A stretch of DNA of 64,000 nucleotides from Emergencia sp. 1XD21-10 (lineage in GTDB: Bacteria; Bacillota; Clostridia; Peptostreptococcales; Anaerovoracaceae), in assembly GCF_009936045.1 (NCBI RefSeq), contig NZ_QWEQ01000012.1, positions 62,001 through 126,000 on the forward strand, in the 5' to 3' direction. Position numbers and translations under genes: made by a program. Of the stretch, positions 1-7,425 are shown piece after piece; positions within the stretch are counted from its first letter, which is position 1, and each line of letters begins with the position of its first letter. A model generated the notes under the pieces. That model was given only the letters and a program-made list of their open reading frames with translations, was not told where the DNA came from and did no database searches.

Positions 1-1
1 T

Positions 2-343
2 TATCGGGCACCGAAGACGACTTGGGCGGAATTTAGAGACGATGAAGATACTGCTGCTGCGGTAATTGGATCGCTTCCTGATTTTGCGGTGGAATCTATC
101 AGAGAGGCAATGCCGCATTTGGGCAGAAAACTTGCCGGTTTTGATGATGACAGCGCAGTACTTACCGCAGTGGAGACAAGAAGCTCTTCGCCGGTTCGTT
201 TTGCGAGAAACGAAAACATGGAGGGAACCTTTGGAGGCTTTTATCCGGCAGGAGAGGGAACCGGCTATGCAGGCGGCATTATGAGCGCGGCTTGCGACGG
301 GATTAAGGTAGCGGAAAAGATTATTGGAAAGTATCAAGTGTAA
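2..343 (+). CDS. FAD-dependent dehydrogenase, C-terminal end (5' partial)
   Basis: Open from the window edge to a TAA at 341-343, so only about the last 113 residues are present. The motif RFARN followed by GFYPAGEGTGYAGGI and a final helix with SAACDGIKVAE is the C-terminal FAD-binding signature of the uncharacterised FAD-dependent dehydrogenases of the COG2509 type (related to HI0933-like flavoproteins). The GEGxGYAGG segment normally contacts the flavin. The substrate of this family is not known. The gene ends 30 bases before the promoter of the next gene, with no clear hairpin between. Family assignment is fairly secure; function is not. Confidence 0.75.
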   Translation, partial: YRAPKTTWAEFRDDEDTAAAVIGSLPDFAVESIREAMPHLGRKLAGFDDDSAVLTAVETRSSSPVRFARNENMEGTFGGFYPAGEGTGYAGGIMSAACDGIKVAEKIIGKYQV

Positions 344-372
344 ATAATTATGAGAAAATTCCGCCTCCACAT

Positions 373-400
373 TTACATTACTACTTAGACATGATATAAT
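373..400 (+). promoter_or_regulatory. sigma-A type promoter of small membrane protein gene
   Basis: TTACAT (373-378) and a perfect TATAAT (395-400) are separated by 16 bases. The predicted transcript starts near 407, which rules out an in-frame ATG at 399 as the start of the downstream gene. Confidence 0.55.
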
Positions 401-443
401 GTATAAAATAAAGGAACTTGTCATGATAGTAGGAGGTGGAAGT

Positions 444-743
444 ATGAATCCGGCAACAAGAATAATTCCGAAGTTGATACTTCTAATCGTGATACTGGTG
501 CTTGGTTTAATCTTACACTTTGCGACTGAATGGATGAAGAAGAAAAGACAGCCTGAGTGGGATGAATTTCAGGAAAAAGTGGCAGATTTTAACGAAAGGC
601 ATGGCAAAGATTTAAGTGATAATACCAAGGCTTTTTTAGAAAAACATGTCAACGATTCCCAGACTGCCCGTATCAAAGCTATGGTAAAGCGAGAGGAACT
701 TGAGCGGGAAGAAATGGAAAAGGAATACCAACAGGAAGAATAA
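444..743 (+). CDS. Small single-pass membrane protein, unknown function
   Basis: 99 residues from ATG 444, chosen because AGGAGG at 431-436 sits 7 bases upstream and an earlier in-frame ATG (399) lies inside the -10 box. Residues about 8-27 form one hydrophobic membrane segment (LILLIVILVLGLILHF), followed by a lysine-rich stretch and a charged, probably helical cytoplasmic or wall-facing domain of about 70 residues ending in a run of Glu/Lys. I do not recognise a family. It has its own promoter and its own terminator (758-793), so it is a monocistronic unit. Confidence 0.7.
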   Translation: MNPATRIIPKLILLIVILVLGLILHFATEWMKKKRQPEWDEFQEKVADFNERHGKDLSDNTKAFLEKHVNDSQTARIKAMVKREELEREEMEKEYQQEE

Positions 744-757
744 AAATTCAAGATGCA

Positions 758-793
758 GCCTCGTCAAATTTTTCTTGACGAGGCGATTTTTTT
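758..793 (+). terminator. Rho-independent terminator
   Basis: Ten-base perfect stem (758-767 with 775-784, GCCTCGTCAA/TTGACGAGGC), 7-base loop, followed by a T-run. Ends the small membrane protein transcript. Confidence 0.9.
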
Positions 794-824
794 GTATTAA
801 ACTCTAGTTAGAAACTGAATGAAT

Positions 825-896
825 TACCGCCGGGTAACGCTTTTTATTCACGCCGTTAGGCCTTAGAAGGAGTGAATGGGAGGCGGTATTTTTTTT
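825..896 (+). promoter_or_regulatory. Folded leader RNA with terminator-like end (possible riboswitch)
   Basis: TACCGCC (825-831) pairs perfectly with GGCGGTA (882-888), which runs straight into eight T's, so the outer stem is a terminator-like hairpin. Nested inside is ATTCAC (846-851) with GTGAAT (872-877), and TAACG (835-839) can pair with CGTTA (854-858), which would give a pseudoknot crossing the nested stem. It lies 21 bases ahead of the NimA-like gene. The layout (compact aptamer-like fold closing on a poly-T) is that of an OFF switch or attenuator, but I could not match it to a named class. Confidence 0.5.
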
Positions 897-917
897 AAGA
901 AAGGAAAGGTTATTAGT

Positions 918-1412
918 ATGTTTAGAGTAATGAGAAGAACGAAGCAGGCTATGTCCTTTGAGGACAGTGCAGCAGTTTTAGAGCGGAATACTGCAGGCGT
1001 TTTAGCTGCAGCAGGCGACGATGGTTATCCTTATGCAGTGCCGCTCAGCTATGTGTACACAGACGGCAAGATTTATTTCCATTGCGCAAAGGAAGGACAT
1101 AAGCTGGACGCAATCGCTCGCTGTGAGAAAGTGTCTTTTTGCGTTATCGATACGGATCAGGTGGTGCCGGAGGAGTTCACTACTTATTTCCGTAGTGTTA
1201 TAGCCTTTGGAAAAGCGAGAGTTCTGGACGACCCTGCTGAAAAGAGAGCAGCGCTGGAGGCTCTGGGGAAGAGATATTCTCCCGATGAAACACCGGAGGC
1301 TATGGCAAAGGAAATTGATGGATCCTTTAAACAAGTCACCATGGTTGAAATTGCTATCGACCATCTGTCTGGCAAAGAGGCAATTGAGTTTGTGAAACAG
1401 AGACAAGCGTAA
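918..1412 (+). CDS. NimA-like flavin-binding split-barrel protein (pyridoxamine 5'-phosphate oxidase family)
   Basis: 164 residues. ATG 918 is preferred over an in-frame ATG at 876, which lies inside the folded leader; GGAAAGG at 903-909 provides the ribosome site. The start MFRVMRR and the stretch AAAGDDGYPYAVPLSYVY followed by IYFHCAKEGHKLDAI are typical of the NimA/COG3467 branch of the FMN-binding split-barrel fold, whose members bind flavin and in some species reduce nitroimidazoles. Whether this copy is an enzyme for antibiotics, a heme- or flavin-handling protein or something else cannot be told from sequence. Transcription is probably controlled by the structured leader just upstream. 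Confidence 0.8.
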   Translation: MFRVMRRTKQAMSFEDSAAVLERNTAGVLAAAGDDGYPYAVPLSYVYTDGKIYFHCAKEGHKLDAIARCEKVSFCVIDTDQVVPEEFTTYFRSVIAFGKARVLDDPAEKRAALEALGKRYSPDETPEAMAKEIDGSFKQVTMVEIAIDHLSGKEAIEFVKQRQA

Positions 1413-1416
1413 GTAA

Positions 1417-1452
1417 AAAACGAGGTATCGCCCAAGAGGACGACCTCGTTTT
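1417..1452. terminator. Bidirectional terminator between convergent genes
   Basis: AAAACGAGGT (1417-1426) pairs with ACCTCGTTTT (1443-1452), with A-run on the left and T-run on the right, so it can end both the NimA-like gene (+) and gpmI (-). Confidence 0.85.
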
Positions 1453-1463
1453 TCATAAAGGAA

Positions 1464-2987
1464 TTATTTTATTAGGCTCTTTCCGGTCATTTCTTCCGGA
1501 ATGGAAAGTCCCATCAGACGCAGCATAGTCGGTGCGATATCGCACAGTTTGCCGCCGTCAGCAAGATTAACCGGATTTTTCGCAATATGTACAAGCGGAA
1601 CGGGATTCAGAGAGTGGGCAGTGACCACATTACCTGCTTTGTCGACCATACAGTCGGCGTTGCCGTGGTCTGCAGTCAGAAGAATCTGACCGTCTTTGGC
1701 AAGTACAGCATCGACAATTTTTGGCACGCATATATCTAAGGTTTCGATTGCTTTGACGGCAGCGTTCATGATACCGGTATGTCCTACCATATCTGCATTT
1801 GCGAAGTTCAGGATGATACAGTCGTACTTGTCTGCTTCAATCTGTTCCAGTACCCGTTCTGTTACCGCAAGGGCGCTCATCTCAGGCTGAAGATCATAGG
1901 TGGCAACCTTCGGAGAAGGTACCAGAATCCGATCTTCGCCGTCTGCAGGCGCTTCGATGCCGCCGTTAAAGAAAAAGGTTACATGGGCGTATTTTTCGGT
2001 TTCGGCAATGCGAAGCTGGGTAAGTCCCAAAGACGCAATGTAATCACCGAAGGTATTTTTTAGAGTCTGCGGCGGGAAGGCGACTTCTACATTTGGCATG
2101 GATGCATCGTACTGGGTCATGCAGACATATTTTAAATTCTTGATGGTCTTTTTGCGAGGGAAGCCATCGAAATCGGGATCTGCAAAGGCACGGGTGATTT
2201 CTCTTGCTCTGTCCGGACGGAAGTTAAACATAATCATGGCGTCATCATCGTTTACTGTGCCGGCGCCGGTAACGGTTGGCAGAACAAATTCGTCATTTTC
2301 ATCCCGCTGATAAGCAGTGGTTACTGCACTGCAGCCTGTAGCGGCAGAAAGACCCTGTCCCAGCGTCATGGCATCATAAGCTTTTTCGACTCTGTCCCAG
2401 CGTTTATCTCTGTCCATAGCGTAATACCTGCCAGAAATTACAGCGATTTCGCCAACTCCCAGTTGGTGCATGTGATTTTGAAGTGCTTCGATATACTGAT
2501 TTGCACACCTTGGAGGAACATCGCGACCATCGAGGAAGCAGTGGACAAGTACCTTGGAAAGCCCTTTCTTTTTCGCCATGGTAAGGAGGGCAAAGAGATG
2601 GCTGATATGACTGTGGACACCGCCATCGGAAAGAAGTCCCAAAAGGTGCAGCGTAGAATCGCAGGAAAGAGCGTGCTCCATTGCTGTATTCAGCGCTGGA
2701 TTTTCAAAAAAATCTCCATCCTCGATGGATTTTGTGATTCGGGTAAGTTCCTGGTATACGATACGGCCTGCGCCGATATTCAGGTGTCCCACTTCGGAAT
2801 TTCCCATCTGCCCTTCGGGAAGCCCTACGGAAAGACCGCTGGCTGATAAACTGGTCTTCGGATATTTTGAAAAAATCATATCCAAGTTGGGCGTTTTAGC
2901 GGCGGCAATGGCGTTGCCAGCCCTTTCAGGGTTGAGCCCAAACCCATCTAAAATCATCAGCATGGTTGGTCTATTGTTTATATACAT
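1464..2987 (-). CDS. gpmI: 2,3-bisphosphoglycerate-independent phosphoglycerate mutase
   Basis: 507 residues, the usual length of the family. It interconverts 3- and 2-phosphoglycerate in lower glycolysis using two manganese ions and a phosphoserine intermediate. Visible signatures: LMILDGFGLN near the N-terminus (metal aspartate), GNSEVGHLNIGAGR with the catalytic serine at about residue 63, HCFLDGRDVPP, and the late metal site LLTADHGNAD followed by TAHSLNPVP. Start is ATG 2987 with GGAGATG 8 bases upstream. It is transcribed alone, away from its usual glycolytic partners (gapA, pgk, tpiA), and divergently from addA. Confidence 0.96.
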   Translation of the reverse strand: MYINNRPTMLMILDGFGLNPERAGNAIAAAKTPNLDMIFSKYPKTSLSASGLSVGLPEGQMGNSEVGHLNIGAGRIVYQELTRITKSIEDGDFFENPALNTAMEHALSCDSTLHLLGLLSDGGVHSHISHLFALLTMAKKKGLSKVLVHCFLDGRDVPPRCANQYIEALQNHMHQLGVGEIAVISGRYYAMDRDKRWDRVEKAYDAMTLGQGLSAATGCSAVTTAYQRDENDEFVLPTVTGAGTVNDDDAMIMFNFRPDRAREITRAFADPDFDGFPRKKTIKNLKYVCMTQYDASMPNVEVAFPPQTLKNTFGDYIASLGLTQLRIAETEKYAHVTFFFNGGIEAPADGEDRILVPSPKVATYDLQPEMSALAVTERVLEQIEADKYDCIILNFANADMVGHTGIMNAAVKAIETLDICVPKIVDAVLAKDGQILLTADHGNADCMVDKAGNVVTAHSLNPVPLVHIAKNPVNLADGGKLCDIAPTMLRLMGLSIPEEMTGKSLIK

Positions 2988-3019
2988 AAATTCATCTCCG
3001 TTTCTAAGATTCTTTCTTC

Positions 3020-3048
3020 ATTATAGCAAATTTTTTGGTATAATGGAA
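3020..3048. promoter_or_regulatory. Overlapping divergent promoters of gpmI and addA
   Basis: For gpmI (minus strand): TATAAT at 3025-3020 with TTCCAT at 3048-3043, spacing 17. For addA (plus strand): extended -10 TGGTATAAT at 3036-3044, with only a weak -35. The two elements overlap, so the promoters may compete. Confidence 0.45.
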
Positions 3049-3076
3049 TAAGCAGTGATAAAATATGGAGGCAGAT

Positions 3077-6000
3077 ATGGCTTGGACCAAAGAACAGCAG
3101 CTGGCAATCGACCAGCGTGATAAAAATATATTGGTAGCGGCAGCAGCGGGATCGGGGAAGACCGCTGTTTTGGTAGAGCGCATTAAAAAACTTGTTATAG
3201 AAGAAGGCGTGCCTATCGACCGGATGCTGATCGTAACCTTTACCAATGCAGCGGCAGCAGAGATGAAGGAGAAAATCCGTAAAGCGCTCATCGAAGAAAT
3301 CGATAAGGCGCCAGAACAGGCAGGTAAGCTGAGAGAACAGCTGGCGCTGCTTGCAAGAGCAAATATCAGCACTTTCCACGCCTTTGCCCTGGATGTCATT
3401 CGGCGTTTTTTTTATCAGGCAGAGATTGAGCCGGGCTTTTCCATCTGCGACGATGCGCAGAGGACGATTCTCAAAGAGGATGCCATGGATTTGCTGCTGG
3501 AAAACTGGTTTGCAGCCGATAGCGAGGAGTTTTATGAATTTCTCAACTGGTATTCCGGTGATCGTAACCAGAGTAAAATCCGCGCCATTTTGGAAGAAGC
3601 ATATAACGTGCTGCAGTCTCTTCCTTATCCGTGGCAGTGGCTGGACGAAAAAATTGGGCAGCTTTCCATGAATGAAGAGGAAATGAAGGCTTCACCTCTG
3701 ATGGCGTATATCTGGGATTTTATTGAGGACTCTGCAGAAAAGGCGCTGGAATACGCACAGCGCAGCGCTGATCTGCTGGATGAGGCAGGTCTTTGCCGAA
3801 TGGCAGAAAAGGTTGCTTTGGAGGAACTGCCTCAATATCAGCATATTGCAGCGCTTGCCGTGCAGAAAGCCTTTGAGGAATTGGGAGAAGCAGCGGCGGC
3901 GTTTAAGAGCCTGCGCCTGACTGCAAAAAAAGATGAGAAAGAGGACTATGCCCTGATCAAGGAGCAGGTTGCGGCATGCCGAAAGAAAGCCGCTTCTTTG
4001 ATCGATGAAATGCAGAAGACCTTTTTCCTTGCACCTCTTTGCGAGCAGGTTATGGAAATGAACAAGACTGCGCCGATGGCGAAAACTTTGCAGAAGCTGC
4101 TTCTGGATTTTGACGGAATTTTTAAAGCGGCGAAGGCAGAAAAAAAGCTGGTGGATTTCAACGATATTGAGCATTTCTGCCTGGAAATTCTAAAGGAGCC
4201 CCAAGCAGCAGAGTTTTACAGAAACAAATTTCAGTATATTTTTATCGACGAGTATCAGGATACCAATATTTTGCAGGAAGAGATTATCTCCAAGATTAAG
4301 CGAGAGAATAATTTGTTCATGGTAGGCGATATTAAACAGAGTATCTACAAATTCCGACTGGCAGAGCCGGAGATTTTCAAAGAGAAGTATATCAGTTATG
4401 GAAAAGAGAACGCAAATTCCATTAAAATTGATCTGAATAAAAATTTCCGAAGTAAGCCGGTGATTCTGAAAGAAATTAACAAGATTTTTACAGGTGTTAT
4501 GGAGGACTATAATGAGGAGGCAATGCTCTATCCTGGTCTTGACTACGACGGAGAATACAGTTATCTGCCTGAGGTCAAGGTAGTGGATGTTGCCACAGTG
4601 GACGCAGGCGATGAAGAACTTGCTAATTTGAAAAATGCCGAAATTGAAGCCCTTGCCGTCAGCCGGATCATCAAGGAAAATCTGGGAAAACGGTTTTATG
4701 ACCATAAGGCAGGCAGGGAGCGGGAAATCTGTCTTCGCGACATCGTAATCCTCATGCGCGGCGTGCGAAATTATGCCGATGTATTTTATCAGATTTTAAA
4801 GCAAAACGGCATTGAAAGCTTTGTGGATGACAGCGAGGGCTACTTTGACACGATGGAAATCAATGTGTTCATGAATCTTCTATCGGTAATAGACAATAAA
4901 ATGCAGGATGTGCCATTAATCAGCACACTTCACGCTGAAATTTTTGGTTTTTCCTCTGAGGACTTGGCGCTGATTCGTGCAGCCCACAAGGAGGGAACCT
5001 ACAGCCAGGCTTTTTCGGCTTACGCAGAGAGCGGAGCAAATCAGGAACTTGCACAAAGGTGCAGAGAGGTTCTTGCAAAGTTAAAAGAATGGAAAACCAT
5101 GGCAACATCGTTGCCCCTTGGAAAATTTATCTGGAATCTGCTTTTGGAAACCGGATACTATGTCGAAATCGGCGCCATGCCCAGCGGTACGCAGAGGCAG
5201 GCAAACCTTCGTGCGCTGGTCGATAAGGCGGAAAGCTACAGTAAGGATAGACAAAGCTCCCTTTACAGCTTTGTCCGGTATATCGAGGCGGTGAAGCAGC
5301 GAAAAGTCTCCATGGGGCAGGTAAAGCTGGTGGGAGAAAACGACAATCTGGTGCGCATTATGACGATTCATAAAAGTAAAGGGCTGGAGTTTCCTATGGT
5401 TATCGTCAGTGGCATGGGTCGCAGACTCAATTACACCAAGATGGGAAGCGGCATAACGTTGCACAAGGATATTGGTGTCGCAATGACTCTCAGCGATTAT
5501 GAAGGCCACTGGTACAAACAGACCCTGCTTCAACGGCTTTTGCAGAAACAGGTCCATAGAGAAGAGGTGCAGGAGGAAATCAGAATTCTGTACGTGGCTT
5601 TAACCCGCGCAAAGGATATTCTCTATATGACGGGAACGGTTAGGGATGGAGAAAAGTTCCTTGCAGCCAGGGAAAGCGCTATGGGAGGTGATTCTATGTA
5701 CCTGTCCATGGCAGATCAGGCTTCTTCGCTGGAAATGATCAATGCCAATCTGCTTTCAGGTGGGCAAAGTGAGGAACCGATATATTTTGTAAATCCGATG
5801 AGCCAGACAATTTATGACGGAGAGGTTTCGGAGGAAGAAGGATTGAGGGTCTTGGGAAAACTGAATTTCTCCTATCCTTATGAACATGCCAGGAGTCTGA
5901 AATCCAAGTATTCGGTTACGGAACTTAACCGAAAGGCAGAGCTGCTGGAGTCCTCCTTTGTGGAAGAACTAGCGGTGCCGAAGTTTCGGCAAGGTGAAAA

Positions 6001-6544
6001 AAAGCTTACTGCAGCGGAGCGAGGTACTGTATATCATGGAATTATGGAGCGAATTGACTTCGCAGCGGCGGCCAGAGAGGGCATAGATTATCTGAAAACT
6101 GCTGTCGCAGAAATGATAGAGCAGGAAATTTTTACAGCGGAAGAAATTGCAGCAGTAAGGCTTTCGCGGATTACGGACTTCTTTGAAAGCGAACTGGGAA
6201 AGCGCTGCGCAAAGGCGTTTGCTGCGGGTAGTCTGCAGAGAGAAAGACCGTTTAACCTGCAGATGGAGATGGATGGAGAAAATGTTATCGTGCAGGGTAT
6301 TATTGACTGCAGTTTTGAAGAGGAAGACGGTCTGGTACTGTTTGATTATAAAACCAACTGGATTGATAGAGAAAAGCCTTTTGAACAGGAAGCGGACAGA
6401 CTGCGGCAGATGTACAGGCAGCAGATTGCCATTTACTGCTGCGCACTTGCAAAAACTTATGGAAAGCCGGTAAAGGAAGCGTATCTGTATTTGTTTGGCG
6501 CCGGCTGCGGTATTGAGATGAAATTGGAGGGGAAGTATGAGTAA
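3077..6544 (+). CDS. addA: ATP-dependent helicase/nuclease subunit A
   Basis: 1155 residues from ATG 3077, chosen over ATG 3065 because TGGAGG at 3066-3071 is its ribosome site. AddA is the UvrD-like helicase with a C-terminal RecB-type nuclease that, with AddB, resects double-strand breaks. Seen: Walker A AAAAGSGKT near residue 25, DEYQDTN (Walker B), GDIKQSIYKFR, TIHKSKGLEFP, RILYVALTRAKD, and the nuclease core LVLFDYKTNW near the C-terminus, so both activities look intact. The usual upstream partner addB is absent; gpmI on the other strand occupies that place. The 3' end overlaps the patatin gene by 8 bases. Confidence 0.96.
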   Translation: MAWTKEQQLAIDQRDKNILVAAAAGSGKTAVLVERIKKLVIEEGVPIDRMLIVTFTNAAAAEMKEKIRKALIEEIDKAPEQAGKLREQLALLARANISTFHAFALDVIRRFFYQAEIEPGFSICDDAQRTILKEDAMDLLLENWFAADSEEFYEFLNWYSGDRNQSKIRAILEEAYNVLQSLPYPWQWLDEKIGQLSMNEEEMKASPLMAYIWDFIEDSAEKALEYAQRSADLLDEAGLCRMAEKVALEELPQYQHIAALAVQKAFEELGEAAAAFKSLRLTAKKDEKEDYALIKEQVAACRKKAASLIDEMQKTFFLAPLCEQVMEMNKTAPMAKTLQKLLLDFDGIFKAAKAEKKLVDFNDIEHFCLEILKEPQAAEFYRNKFQYIFIDEYQDTNILQEEIISKIKRENNLFMVGDIKQSIYKFRLAEPEIFKEKYISYGKENANSIKIDLNKNFRSKPVILKEINKIFTGVMEDYNEEAMLYPGLDYDGEYSYLPEVKVVDVATVDAGDEELANLKNAEIEALAVSRIIKENLGKRFYDHKAGREREICLRDIVILMRGVRNYADVFYQILKQNGIESFVDDSEGYFDTMEINVFMNLLSVIDNKMQDVPLISTLHAEIFGFSSEDLALIRAAHKEGTYSQAFSAYAESGANQELAQRCREVLAKLKEWKTMATSLPLGKFIWNLLLETGYYVEIGAMPSGTQRQANLRALVDKAESYSKDRQSSLYSFVRYIEAVKQRKVSMGQVKLVGENDNLVRIMTIHKSKGLEFPMVIVSGMGRRLNYTKMGSGITLHKDIGVAMTLSDYEGHWYKQTLLQRLLQKQVHREEVQEEIRILYVALTRAKDILYMTGTVRDGEKFLAARESAMGGDSMYLSMADQASSLEMINANLLSGGQSEEPIYFVNPMSQTIYDGEVSEEEGLRVLGKLNFSYPYEHARSLKSKYSVTELNRKAELLESSFVEELAVPKFRQGEKKLTAAERGTVYHGIMERIDFAAAAREGIDYLKTAVAEMIEQEIFTAEEIAAVRLSRITDFFESELGKRCAKAFAAGSLQRERPFNLQMEMDGENVIVQGIIDCSFEEEDGLVLFDYKTNWIDREKPFEQEADRLRQMYRQQIAIYCCALAKTYGKPVKEAYLYLFGAGCGIEMKLEGKYE

Positions 6545-7394
6545 AGGACTGGTAATTGAAGGAGGCGGCATGCGTGGGATCTTTGCCGCCGGTGTTTTAG
6601 ATTGTTTTTTGGACGCGGGAATTCGCTTTGATAACGTCATCGGCGTGTCGGCAGGCGCGTGTCACGGCTGCAGCTATGTGGCAGGACAGAGGGACCGGGC
6701 GCTTGCAGTCAACCTGGATTATCTCGATAGAAAAGAATACTGCAGTCTGCATAGTTTGCGGACGACAGGAGACTTGTTTGGGGCTGAATTTATTTATCAT
6801 ACGATTCCAGAGCAGCTGTATCCAATTGATAACGATGCGTTTACTGCAAGCGGAATTAAATTTCAGCCGGTAGTCACAAATTGCGTAACTGGTGAAGCTG
6901 AATATCCTGTGGTGGGAGATATGTTTCGCGATGTGGAATGGGTGAGGGCGTCGGCATCGCTTCCTTTTCTTGCCAATATGGTAGAAATCGGCGGCGGACT
7001 TTATATGGACGGTGGCATTTCAGATTCTATTCCGCTGGCGCAGTCCATCCGGCAGGGAAACGAAAAGAATATAGTGATTCTTACAAGACCCAGAGATTAT
7101 CGAAAAAAGCGGACAAATGGCATGCTGCTGAAGATGATGAAGCGGAAATACAGGGATTATCCGAATATGGTTGCGTCTTACGAAAAGCGGGCGCAGACTT
7201 ATAACCAGTCACTGGAACTTGTGGCGGCTGAAGAAGAGACCGGAAGAGCTTTTGTGATTGCACCGATGGGGGATTTGGATATAGGAAGAACAGAGCGGAA
7301 CCCGGAAAAAATGAAGAAGGCTTACCGGGAAGGGTATTACGTGACGGAGGGTCTTTTGGAGAAATTACAAAAATATTTGCAGGAATCCAGATGA
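6537..7394 (+). CDS. Patatin-like phospholipase family protein
   Basis: 285 residues, overlapping addA by 8 bases and so translationally coupled; ribosome site GGAGGGG upstream of ATG 6537. The family uses a Ser-Asp dyad: the oxyanion loop EGGGMRGIFAAG is at residues 7-18, the nucleophile motif GVSAG around residue 38-42, and the catalytic Asp in MDGGISDSIPL near residue 160. This matches the bacterial COG4667 patatins, predicted acyl hydrolases acting on lipids in the cytoplasm or at the membrane. No signal peptide. The link with addA is probably only positional. Confidence 0.88.
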   Translation: MSKGLVIEGGGMRGIFAAGVLDCFLDAGIRFDNVIGVSAGACHGCSYVAGQRDRALAVNLDYLDRKEYCSLHSLRTTGDLFGAEFIYHTIPEQLYPIDNDAFTASGIKFQPVVTNCVTGEAEYPVVGDMFRDVEWVRASASLPFLANMVEIGGGLYMDGGISDSIPLAQSIRQGNEKNIVILTRPRDYRKKRTNGMLLKMMKRKYRDYPNMVASYEKRAQTYNQSLELVAAEEETGRAFVIAPMGDLDIGRTERNPEKMKKAYREGYYVTEGLLEKLQKYLQESR

Positions 7395-7425
7395 GAGGAG
7401 GAAAGCAATAAATGCAAGACATCGT

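Noticed and set aside
876-917. Earlier ATG 876 for the NimA-like gene
   Set aside because: Lies inside the folded leader/terminator, without ribosome site; ATG 918 is well placed.
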